Shown piece by piece: positions 55,446-64,000 of a DNA stretch of 64,000 nucleotides. The DNA comes from Pollenia angustigena (lineage: Eukaryota; Arthropoda; Insecta; Diptera; Polleniidae). Made by a program: the position numbers and the translations under genes. The notes under the pieces were generated by a model that saw only the letters and a program-made list of their open reading frames with translations, ran no database searches and was not told the DNA's origin. Location of the stretch: NCBI GenBank assembly GCA_930367215.1, contig OV884056.1, positions 47,740,308 through 47,804,307 on the forward strand, read 5' to 3'. Every line of letters begins with the position of its first letter. The first letter of the stretch is position 1.

Positions 55446-56357
55446 CACTGTACAACATTTTTCAGGTGATTGATTAGGGACTCAATTCTGATAATTGGTT
55501 ATGAAAGTAGACCCAAAAAGAAGAACTTCTGCATCATTAGTTTGGTCATGGTACATCAAATAATAATTTAAAAATTAATTTGAAGTTAGTAATATTGTAT
55601 AGGGGAATTTGTCACGTTTTAGGCTCTTTTGTTCGATAACTTTGCTCATAACTCGAGAACCACTAGTCCGAATTAGCTGAAACAAATTGACACAAATTAA
55701 GAATTACAATTCCCTTAATCTGTTCATACAACGTAACAGTTTCGCAGTTATAAATAAATGTATGAAGAAAAAAATGACACATAAATAATGAAAATCGATG
55801 AACGCGTTTCGCTTTTATTCACAATTAAGTGAAGGTATGAATTTCAAAAATTTGCTCGAGATATCCACAAAATTCTTTGGAAAAAACAGTGATTACTTTT
55901 TTATGTGTCATTTTGTTCATAGGTTATGCGAATTTACGTGAAAGTAATAGGACTTGACACTTTTTTTTACCGTTTTGGATTTTTTATGAATGAAAAATAA
56001 AAAATTTGAATTTTTTGGGCAAAAAATATTTTTTTTCTTCATACATTTATTTATAACTGTGAAACTGTATGTAGCGAAACGTTGTATGAACAGATTAAAG
56101 GAATTGTAATTCTTAATTTGTTTCAATTTGTTTCAGCTAATTCGGACTAATGGTTCTCGAGTTATGAGCAAAGTTATCGAACAAAAGAGCCTAAAACGTG
56201 ACAAATTCCCCTATACAATATTACTAACTTCAAATTAATTTTTTAACTATTATTTGATGTACCATGACCAAACTAATGATGCAGAAGTTCTTCTTTTTGG
56301 TTCTACTTTCATAACCAATTATGAGAATTGAGTCCCGAAATCATGTGTTGTACTGTG
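55446..56357. mobile_element. MITE, 912 bp, ~320-bp inverted arms, TTA duplication
   Basis: It starts CACTGTACAACATTTTTCAG and ends inversely TGTTGTACTGTG, flanked by TTA (55,443-55,445 and 56,358-56,360). The arms (about 55,446-55,771 and 56,031-56,357) are inverted copies with a few differences. The second hAT copy at 63,688-63,730 lacks this insertion and retains exactly one TTA at the site, confirming both ends. Confidence 0.92.
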
Positions 56358-56598
56358 TTATTATAAGTATCTTCAATGTATACATTTAACAATGTTTATA
56401 TACAAATGTTAATATATTTATTATTTCATTTTTAATAAAAATGGTCCCACATCAACGCCGTCGCCTTCTTTTTTTTGTTTAATTAAAATGTAAAAATGGC
56501 TTAGTGCTTTTTTACGCTTTTTTTTGCTCGAAATAGTGCTTTTTAGTGCTTTTTTAAATTTTAAAGTGATTTTTGCTCTCAAAAAGTTGGAATCACTG

Positions 56599-56795
56599 CA
56601 AGTACATGTATTTGGCTTAATAAAAGTTTTATATATTGTGGTTATTTTGTTGACCTGTTTATTGTTTTTAATCCAAATTTTTAATACATATTTTAAATTA
56701 GGCTTAAGTTCGTCAAATTTAATTTTCATTAAATTATTTTTATGAAGAAAGGAATTTTACAACATGAAAATTAATTAAAATTGTTATTGATAATC
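56599..56795. repeat. Left arm of an outer inverted repeat
   Basis: About 56,706-56,790 (GTCAAATTTAATTTTCATTA, then TTATTTTTATGAAGAAAGGA) is repeated in inverted form at about 61,203-61,289. The two arms enclose the tRNA-like foldback and the 3.85-kb TIR element with its LINE. Confidence 0.75.
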
Positions 56796-57345
56796 TTTCA
56801 TTCTTGACCGTGGCCGGGGCTCGAACTCTGGCCGGCAGGTTACCATGACATGTTTCGATCGCAACCACTCGATCTCTTCAGATGGACTTGCCGTCTTCCA
56901 CTCGCAGCCATCGACGACTGCTGCCGTCAATAGTCAAACATCAATCCCTAAACCAAATTTTTTTTTAACCTTTTTCTGAATGATTATCTATTTTAATTGA
57001 TTTGCATGTTCTTTCTTACTTCTGTTTTTTCGTACTCTTTGTCAAGAACTCTTTTTGAAGTCCAAAGTACATTTTTCAAAACTAATTATTGCTAAAAGCT
57101 AAGGCTCGAGCTCTATTTTTACATTTGTCCATCAAGTTGTGCTGCAAAAGGTCAACAAGAAAAAGAAAGAAAAAGGACAAAAAAGAAAAATATGAAGAAC
57201 AGAAAAATGTACTTTGTACTTCAAGAAGAATTCTTGACTATTGACTGCCTGCCGTCGTCAATGGCGGTGAGTATTTAACGGCAAACACCTCTAAAGAGAT
57301 TGAGTGAAAGCCTGGGTTCGGTTCCCAGCTCAGTCAAGAATGAAA
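56796..57345. mobile_element. Foldback element with opposed tRNA-like arms
   Basis: The ends TTTCATTCTTGAC and GTCAAGAATGAAA are inverted, and most of the left half (56,796-57,090) pairs with the right half (57,190-57,345). Reading outward on each strand, the arm contains GACTATTGAC, a GAGATCGAGTGG-like A-box candidate, and a B-box candidate: GAGTTCGAGCCCC on the minus strand, near 56,820, and GGGTTCGGTTCCC on the plus strand, near 57,313. The right arm lacks about 30 bp between the boxes. The box spacing in the left arm is close to that of a tRNA gene. I infer a tRNA-derived SINE duplicated head to head, or a MITE that captured one. Confidence 0.55.
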
Positions 57346-57784
57346 AATAACACTACGTGACAAAATTTCTACAAAGTCGTGACCAAATGAATCTGACAGC
57401 TAATCTTTATGTAAAATTTTCCGCTGAATCCGAATATGAAGTCAGAATTATCAAAAGTAGAACAGTTTTTGAGATATTCCAAAATAACCGTTATGTGTGT
57501 TTTTAAAAAAGATGATATGACTGAAATGCAAATATCTTAAAAAATTTTAAGCAGATTATGTAGTTCTTTCTTTCTAGTGAAAGGTTATACAATTTCTAAA
57601 ATAAGCATGGATTGCTAGTGAAGATTGGTGGAGAAATTACAGAGTTACAGGGGACAAAAGTTCAAGCTTCATTGAAAATTTTATGATTTTGTTCAATTTT
57701 GCTCTTTTCAAGTTATTTTTTTTAAACGAATGATTTAAAAATCCAAATTTTTTATTGAATGCGACATTAGATTATTTTAATTTA

Positions 57785-60700
57785 ATTTGTATTTGTATTT
57801 ATTTGGTGCCTTTCTAATACAACAAGATACAGTATCTTATAAATTACAGTATTAGAATCCGCTTAGTTATTAAAAAAAAAAAAAAAAGTTTACACAAAGT
57901 TTCGACTTAAACCTAAATACATATTAGAAAATCAAAAATTTAAAACAGATTGAACATTCATAATTTTAGCATTAATAATAATAATAAATATTCTAAATTT
58001 TAAGCAGTTACGTAATAAAAAATTTTAAAAGTAGTATTCCATTAGTAATTTTTTAAACTTTATTGCGTTGCTAGTGAATTGTATGTTTGTGGGAAGATGG
58101 TTCCAGAGATAAATTGTGAAAATGAAAAATTGATGAGAAGATGCTGTATCTCGATACTTAAAAGTTCTGATTGAATTATTTCTGGGTGAAGAAGTAAATG
58201 TTAGTTTTTCAAATAAGTAGCCGGGCTCTTTAGTTGTTATAATTTTGTGTAAAAAAACAAGATTTTTCAGCTTCAAATAATCATCAAGAGATATACCAAA
58301 GATACGTTTAGTGTACAAGGACACACTCTCGAATCTTTTTATACCAAATATATATCGAGTTATGTTATTAAATGTTGTGTTCATTTTCCTCTTGTCGTTA
58401 CTGCTACAGCTTGCAAATACTTCCGATGAGTAAAGGAGTGTGGGTATTAAATATGTTTTAGCTAACAACATTCTTATCCTAGGTGGTGTAAAGTGATGAC
58501 TAGACCATAGACTTCTTAGCATACTATATGTTCTTCCACAAGCTTGGTTAATGTGATCAGTCCAGGTGAGCGAGCTATTAAAAATAATTCCTAGATTTCT
58601 GACAGACTTAACCAATTCGATTTTAGAGTCTCCGAGATATAAATTGATTTCATCACTGATCATAAAAGACCTCTTACAAATTATTAAACACTTAGACTTT
58701 TTGGGATTAAGTCGCAAACCATTGGCTGATGCCCAATTGAGAATTCTTTTTAAGTCGTTGTTAAGCTCATTGACTTTATGCCGAACTGATGTTTTTGAAC
58801 AACTAAGATATAGCTGAACATCATCTGCATACATGTGTATACGAGTGTGCTGAATTTGGCTGGGTAAATCATTAGCATATAGTGAATATAGAAGTGGACC
58901 AAGTATGGAGCCTTGTGGGACACCTCTCGAAAGTATAAGTGGGTCTGAAACTGCTCCATTATTTGCAACCGATTGAAGCCTGTTAGACAGGTATGATGAT
59001 ATTAACTTTGAGGCAGGTGAAGAAAAGTAAAACATTCTTTTCAGTTTGATTAGAAGCATTTGGTGTTCAACTGTGTCAAAAGCCAAATTACTGCGTATAT
59101 TTTCGATTACTTCAGTTAAAGCTGTTGTGCAGCTATGTTTTGATCTAAATCCAGACTGTCTATCAGTGAGAAGAGTTTTTTCATAAAAGTATTTAGTAAT
59201 TTGCTTATGTAAGAGGCGTTCAAAAACCTTAGAGAGATAAGGAAGGATAGAAATAGGCCGGTATTCTTTATCAGCTTTAGGTACTGGTATAACTTTGGCA
59301 TACTTCCATTCAGCTGGGAATGTGCTTGTAGTAACAATTGTATTAAAAAGGTGATTGACATATCGAATTATCCATGGTAAGATTAGTTTTATAAAACGTG
59401 GATGTATATCGTCTAGACCAACTGAATTAGATGTAACAGCACGAAAACCCTCAACTATGTCTGTTAAGCTGAAGCATTGAAAGTAAAATAGATTTTCAGG
59501 GTTTAAAGGATCAACAAGAGTAATCCGATCATAAAAATTGTGTTGTACCGGAGGTTGTAAAATGTTAACGAATTTCTCATTCAGAGCATTAACATCCACA
59601 TCATTAGTGCGAAGCTGCTTTCCAATAATGCCAATGTCCTTTATTTGTTTCCATGTTTGCTTTGTGTCAATTGCTGTGTTGAATTTATTCCCATAGTATA
59701 TTCTTTTATCATGTCTAATTTTGGTAACAACTGCTTTTCTAGCTGAACGAAAATCTTCAAGTGAGGCACTGGTTCTGTAGCGTTTCCATATACGGTACAA
59801 ATTATCACGACGTTCTATTAACAGTTTTATCTCAGAGGAAAACCATGGTTTTGCTCTGTATTTAACTTCTTTTGTCTTAAGCGGAACATGTTTGTTAAAT
59901 AATTGTAGAATAGTGTTATTAAGGAAATTAACTTGGTCATTGACAGTTGGAATATAGTAAATATAATTCCAAGAGGTATTGTTAAGGTCTTCTTGTAGTG
60001 ATGACATGTTTATGTTTTTGTAGTCTCGGAAGGAGAATTTTTGGTGGTGTCTAGTAACATTAAAATTGTAAGACATGAATATAAGATCATGTTTAGAGAA
60101 AATTGGTACTGCTAATTGCTCATAATGCATAACATTATATTTGTTATTAACAAAAAAAAGATCCAGCAGGGTAGTATTAGATGTGGTATAGTGTGTGGGT
60201 CTGGAATTATTTACAGCAAATAAATTAAATGAAGTCATGACGGAACAAAGATAAGAGCCAGACTGTGTTAATAAGTTGCCATTGAAATCACCTGATAAAA
60301 TTATATTAGAATAAGATACAGACAGAAATTCTAGTGCAGTTATAAGAGAATCCAATTTAATATTTTTATCTGGTCTGTACACACATCCAAGTAGCAATTT
60401 TTCATTTTTTGATTTCAGTTCTATAAAAATGTATTCCACGTCATTTTCTGCTTTGAATGTCTGAACAATTTTGCTAGAAACGTTATCCTTTATGTAGATT
60501 GCAACACCACCTGCCTTGCCATCACGGTCACATCGAAAAATATTATATCCACGTAAATCAACTAGCTTGTCGTTATGTGCTGTAGTAAACCATGTTTCCG
60601 AGACACATATGACATCCATGTCAGATTCTTCAAATAGAAAGCGAAATTCATCAATTTTACGATATAAACTTTGAGCATTAATATGGCATATATTAAGTGC

Positions 60701-60830
60701 AGAATATTGTTTAGTTATCATGTTATAGTTGCCTTCTCTGGAACCAATATGGTCAATTAAAGAGTTCGTCATTTTGGTTTATTAGTGCAACGCAATAAAT
60801 TTTAAAAAAATATCTTTTATTAAATAATAT
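57785..60830 (-). mobile_element. Near full-length CR1/Jockey-group LINE
   Basis: Minus-strand LINE with a single large ORF (58,025-60,772), a ~230-bp 3' untranslated region, and a short AAATAC-type tail (about 57,788-57,805). The 5' boundary is not certain; no ORF1-like protein is seen upstream of the start. It sits inside the CACTACGTGACAA element and therefore post-dates it. I could not identify a target duplication. Confidence 0.75.
58025..60772 (-). pseudogene. LINE endonuclease-reverse transcriptase, 915 codons, RT motif A deleted
   Basis: Residues 1-235 form an APE-type endonuclease: HINAQSLYRK, a Glu in CVSETWF, YRPDKN, SGDFNGNLL and FSKHDLIF are all present. RT follows from about 470: VIPVPKADKEYRPISILPYL, DRQSGFRSKHSCTTAL, GVPQGSILGPLLYSLYANDL and the catalytic YADD (about 648). 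Between SNL and AFDTVEH (about residue 560) the usual L-D-F-S-K block of motif A, with its catalytic Asp, is missing with no frame change. A conserved LINE C-terminal domain completes the protein. The ORF has no stop or shift, so it looks recent, but RT activity is not expected. Confidence 0.85.
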
Positions 60831-61202
60831 AAAAATAATAATAATAATATACCCTGATAAGAGGTTTAAAACAAAAAACAATAAACATGTAAATAAGAAT
60901 ATTTTGCGCCCAACAAGAAATAGATTGGTACAAAAATGACAAAGCTACAGAAGATTTAGTAAATTAACCCACATAGAAATGCAATAGTTTTAAGCAATTT
61001 TTAACATATATTTTTACTAAAAATTTTGCTTTTTATATTTATTTGTTGTGGGTTAATTAAGTTAATCTTCTGTAACTTTGTCATTTTTGCACCGATCAGG
61101 ATCAGGAATATCTCAAAAACTGTTCTACTTTTGACAATTCTGACTTAATATTCGGATTCAGCGGAAAAATTTATTTGGTCAAAAAATTGTCACGTAGTGT
61201 AA

Positions 61203-61289
61203 TCATAAAATTTTAATTCATTTAATGTTGTAAAATTTCTTTCTTCATAAAAATAATTTAATGAAAATTAAATTTGATGAACTTTATTA
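61203..61289. repeat. Right arm of the outer inverted repeat
   Basis: Inverted counterpart of about 56,706-56,790 (TTTCTTTCTTCATAAAAATA; TAATGAAAATTAAATTTGA). It adjoins the TAA duplication of the 57,351-61,199 element. Confidence 0.75.
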
Positions 61290-62162
61290 AAATTAAAATA
61301 TCAATATTTATATATTTTTATTTTGGTTTCTAGATTTAATTGTGACCTAGCATCCAATAGAGAGGTATTGTTTTAAATTCCAGATGTTCCTTATTAGCTT
61401 TAACGTGTATCCCAAGTTATGTTGAAATTCATCTTGTGACTTCACTTTCACTTTCACTAAAATATTAAAACCTTCCATATTGATTGTAAACACGCCGTAA
61501 ACCCATTTCTTCATCAAACTTGAAACATAATCTCAGAAATCACCAAAGAAGCTGTCATAAATTTTCATACCACAAATGAATATTTTTTTTTTAATTTTTG
61601 GTAAACAAATTTATATAAATAATATATTAATTTCACTTTATTTTAATTTAATTCTAGTTCATTCGTATATAAACCTGACAATAAATGTGGGCATTATTTG
61701 ATATTTGTTAACTATTTTTTTTTTAATTATTTGCTTCACAATTTCCTATTTCATAATATTGCGGTTATTTTAAGATTTTAATGTGAGAATTTCGTTATTG
61801 ACAATCGAAAGTTAGAAACCTCAACGAAATAAAATTCCATAAATTCTAATACTTAATTTATAGCCTCAAGTGAAAATTGTAGCACCATTTGAGAAAAATA
61901 GTGCAAAAAAAAAAAAAAAAAATTATTATAATAGAAAATTGTCAACAAGTTTGAATGAGTATAGAAAACAAATTTGTAGTATAAAATCAATAAATAAATA
62001 ACACACAAAAATATTTATATTAAATTTATTTAATTGTTTGTTAAAATATTGTACATATAAATTAATCTAAAATTTGTAATAACAAGTTCTTGATTTATCA
62101 CTAAATCTTTTGAATTTTTCCTAAGGAATTCTTTAAATTTCTCAGACTAGACGGACATTTTT
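61290..62162. other. AT-rich spacer
   Basis: No gene recognised. A poly-A run lies at about 61,906-61,922. Confidence 0.45.
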
Positions 62163-62610
62163 ATGAAATCTTATGTATACATTAGGGTAATAACTTTTTG
62201 CAATTTTTGCAAATATCAAAAATACCAATGCATAGCCGTGTGGGGCATACAAAAGTATAAAAAAAATATGGTGTCACTTTTCCTCTATCGTGAAAAAAGT
62301 TTCCGCACCGAAAGCGATGAAGTTTTGTTTTTATATATGGGGGATTTCATGCCAAGTGACCCAATTTTTAAATCGATTACTTCCGAATTTGTACCAAGGT
62401 TAGTCCTATTGGATAGTAGTTAAGACACAAATTTTCACCTAGATCGGCAAAAAAGTTTCTGAGTTAGAGGAAGTCAAAGCTTGACATTTTGGCCATACAT
62501 GTGTTCTTTCTCATCCATGTAACTTATTACCTATTGGTGTTTGCAAAATTAGTCCCAAGTAGCTTCGATAGCTATTTGATCAATCTTTTGAAAATGTTTT
62601 TTTGTTTTTT
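62163..62610. repeat. Probable dispersed repeat fragment
   Basis: The stretch with GGGGGATTTCATGCCAAGTG, TTTAAATCGATTACTTCCG and CACCTAGATCGGCAAAAAAG has the look of a fly interspersed repeat. The 86-codon frame at 62,163-62,423 has no domain I recognise and I do not call it a gene. Confidence 0.35.
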
Positions 62611-62619
62611 TTTAATATT

Positions 62620-63032
62620 TTTAAAATTTTAATTTAAAAGATTTTGTTATTCGTGCTTAATTCCTAATTTTTCTTCTTGATAAAAACACTGAAATTTATT
62701 GTTGATTTATTGTTTTTGATAATAAACAGGCAAGTGCACGGTCTAAACTTAAACTGGAAACATGCTTTTGCAAGTTGTTTTTGTTTTCATTTTTGTTTTT
62801 TCTTAACCTACTTACAACTACAATTAATGTTGGAAGAATTCCAATCAATTGTATTGGGGAATGTAAGAGGAGATAAGCTCACTGTTTATTGTCGATGTTT
62901 TTGCTTAAACTTTGATATTGTTACAAGTAGAATTGTTGCTTATAATTCTTATACGTTTAACAGTTTTATTTGGTTTAATATCTTTATTTGTTCTAAAATC
63001 TTTATGGATGAAGTTTCCTGACGATCTGGCCT
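62620..63032. repeat. Foldback repeat (copy 2 of the 18.2-kb repeat), interior inverted
   Basis: The left flank (TTAAAAGATTTTGTTATTCG, GATAAAAACACTGAAATTTA) and the right flank (ATGAAGTTTCCTGACGATCT) match 18,255-18,340 and 18,719-18,741 in the same orientation. The interior (from AATAAACAGGCAAGTGCACG to GAATTGTTGCTTAT) is the reverse complement of 18,370-18,605. The right end is cut by the hAT copy at 63,033. The frame 62,677-63,021 lies inside and is not a gene. Confidence 0.7.
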
Positions 63033-63162
63033 CAGTGATGCCAACTTTTTGAGAGCAAAAAACACTTTAAAATTTAAAAAAAAAGCACTAAAAAGCTCTA
63101 TTTCGAGCAAAAAAAAGGGTTAGAAGGCACTTAGCCGTTTTTACAATTAAATTAAACACAAA

Positions 63163-63212
63163 ATAAGTTGCATTCGGCTTTGCCGAATATTATATACCTC
63201 CAATATTGAAAA
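63163..63212. repeat. Short fragment of the TTCGGC-hairpin repeat
   Basis: ATTCGGCTTTGCCGAAT (63,172-63,188) followed by ATTATATACCTCC matches the start of the dispersed repeat at 15.3 kb. The corresponding part of hAT copy 1 (near 56,470) lacks it. Confidence 0.6.
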
Positions 63213-63301
63213 AAAAGGCGACGGTATAGATGTGGGACCATTTTTATTTCAAATTAAATAATAAATATATTAACATTTGTATATAAACATTTTTAAATGT
63301 A

Positions 63302-63685
63302 CACTCATAAAATTATTACAGTAACTGATTGTAGGTTATTAAATTCGTTTTCGGTACTGTTAAAATTGAATAAAAATATAGTTATTTTACGAATAAATTT
63401 ATTTTTCAACATTTATGTTTGTTATTAAAAAAACAAACTACCAAAAAATAATGTTTTCCGTATTTTTTTTTGTTAATTTGTTTGATTTTTATCGGTTAAA
63501 ATATATTTTTTAAAAGTAAAAACTATTCAATTTTAACGAATATGATGTTCAATAAATAAAAAACTTAGAAATTACTGAAAAAATCATTTGTTTTAAATGA
63601 AATGTAAATGATCCGTTTTTTAAATGAATTTTAATTTGTTTCAAATGAATTTTCGTTTGAATTTAACTACATAATATTTTGAGTG
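63302..63685. mobile_element. MITE with CACTCATAAAATTAT ends, TA duplication
   Basis: CACTCATAAAATTATTACAG at the left and the inverted ATAATATTTTGAGTG at the right are flanked by TA (63,300-63,301 and 63,686-63,687). hAT copy 1 reads AAATGTATACATTG through this site, with a single TA, which proves the insertion boundaries. Confidence 0.9.
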
Positions 63686-63700
63686 TATACATTGAAGATA

Positions 63701-64000
63701 CTAATAATAATGTATTATTATCTTCAAAAAAATAATATCACACAAATCATCATCAGCTGAGTTTGATTTCGGCCATAAAACAGGTTTAAAGTAATATTTA
63801 TTTTGATTTTTTCCATGTTTCATCGGAAGAAAGATCTCTACAGACATTAGATGGTTGACTGTATTCATTACAGCATAAATTATGCCGACGAAGTCCACAT
63901 ATAACGTGAAGAATTGAATTAACAGATTTAAGGATAATCGGTTTCCGTTTTTGGATGTACTGTAGTTCACCGAACTAAATGTTCTTCCTAAACACAAAAT
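63701..64000 (-). pseudogene. hAT transposase C-terminus (copy 2)
   Basis: The minus strand encodes GRTFSSVNYSTSKNGNRLSL, the hAT dimerisation motif, followed by a C-terminal stretch with MSVEIFLPMKHGKNQNKYYF. The window ends just before the start of this domain, so the upstream state is unknown. The ATG of the open frame is within the domain and is not the gene start. Confidence 0.7.

Larger units (their letters stand above)
54318..56598 (+). mobile_element. hAT transposon relic, copy 1, with nested insertions
   Basis: The ends CAGCGATGCCAACT (left) and the inverted CAGTGATTCCAACT (right, ending at 56,598) carry subterminal TAGTGCTTTT repeats. The flanking octamers AATCTACA and CAAGTACA match at 5 of 8 positions, so the duplication has decayed. 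It holds a mariner fragment (54,500-54,798), a broken hAT transposase C-terminus, and a 912-bp MITE (55,446-56,357). A second copy in the opposite orientation begins at 63,033. Confidence 0.75.
57351..61199. mobile_element. TIR element (CACTACGTGACAA), TAA duplication, carrying a LINE
   Basis: The ends CACTACGTGACAA and TTGTCACGTAGTG are flanked by TAA (57,348-57,350 and 61,200-61,202). The arms also share CCGCTGAATCCGAATAT and AAAAGTAGAACAGTTTTTGA over about 130 bp. Without the inserted LINE it would be under 1 kb. An additional hairpin lies near the right end (60,927-60,973 with 61,047-61,093, ACAGAAGATT). The 3-bp TWA duplication again suggests a Harbinger-type mobiliser. Confidence 0.8.
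63033..64000 (-). mobile_element. hAT transposon relic, copy 2, truncated by the window end
   Basis: It begins CAGTGATGCCAACTTTTTGA, the inverted right end of the element at 54,318-56,598, and follows that element in reverse order. Compared with copy 1 it lacks the 912-bp MITE but has two insertions of its own: about 47 bp at 63,163-63,212 and a 384-bp MITE at 63,302-63,685. It is inserted in the foldback repeat; the copy of that repeat at 18.7 kb shows the uninterrupted sequence CTGGCCTAAGCAGCC. Confidence 0.8.

Overview
This 64 kb window looks like non-coding chromosomal DNA from a higher fly (Diptera, Brachycera). It is strongly AT-rich, full of A/T homopolymers and short microsatellites, and packed with insect-type transposable elements. 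Several dispersed repeats carry features I associate with fly genomes, such as the TTCGGCTGTGCCGAA hairpin start and the 'gacggacggacat' tail. I found no host protein-coding gene, tRNA, rRNA or CRISPR array that I could support. Every long reading frame with recognisable protein motifs belongs to a mobile element. Species assignment is not possible from sequence alone.

Layout. 0-17 kb: a Harbinger-type MITE (3-bp TAA duplication), a hAT-type non-autonomous element with a perfect 8-bp target duplication that contains a truncated LINE, a small MITE, a 5'-truncated Jockey LINE, another TAA MITE, a dead Tc1-like transposon split by a pseudogene of a second transposase-like family, another TAA MITE, a mariner fragment, and a dispersed repeat with four internal ~153-bp units. 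17-31 kb: foldback repeats and MITEs, two related elements (19.7 and 30.1 kb) with exact 9-bp target duplications and arrays of ATGAAATAA(N)CCCC motifs, a LINE remnant on the minus strand broken by two MITEs, and a ~50-bp minisatellite cut by two insertions. 31-41 kb: simple repeats, a mariner-like relic carrying a MITE, and one young Ty3/gypsy LTR retrotransposon (34.77-40.56 kb) with apparently identical 223-bp LTRs, a 4-bp target duplication, and a single frameshift in a T run. 41-54 kb: an 11-bp minisatellite, several MITEs of a CACAGAAAA/TA family, a palindromic block at 45.4-46.7 kb, and a somewhat GC-richer stretch (49.4-52.0 kb) that I cannot identify. 54-64 kb: a tower of nested elements, consisting of a hAT relic with a mariner fragment and a 912-bp MITE inside, a foldback element with opposed tRNA-like arms, a 3.85-kb TIR element holding a near-full-length LINE (915-codon ORF lacking RT motif A), and a second, inverted hAT copy running off the window end.

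The window records successive insertions rather than a working pathway. Several insertions can be dated relative to each other because a related copy elsewhere in the window preserves the empty site. The strongest candidate for something undescribed is the 9-bp-duplication family with its motif array (19,686-20,781 and 30,053-30,908), followed by the tRNA-like foldback at about 56.8-57.3 kb.
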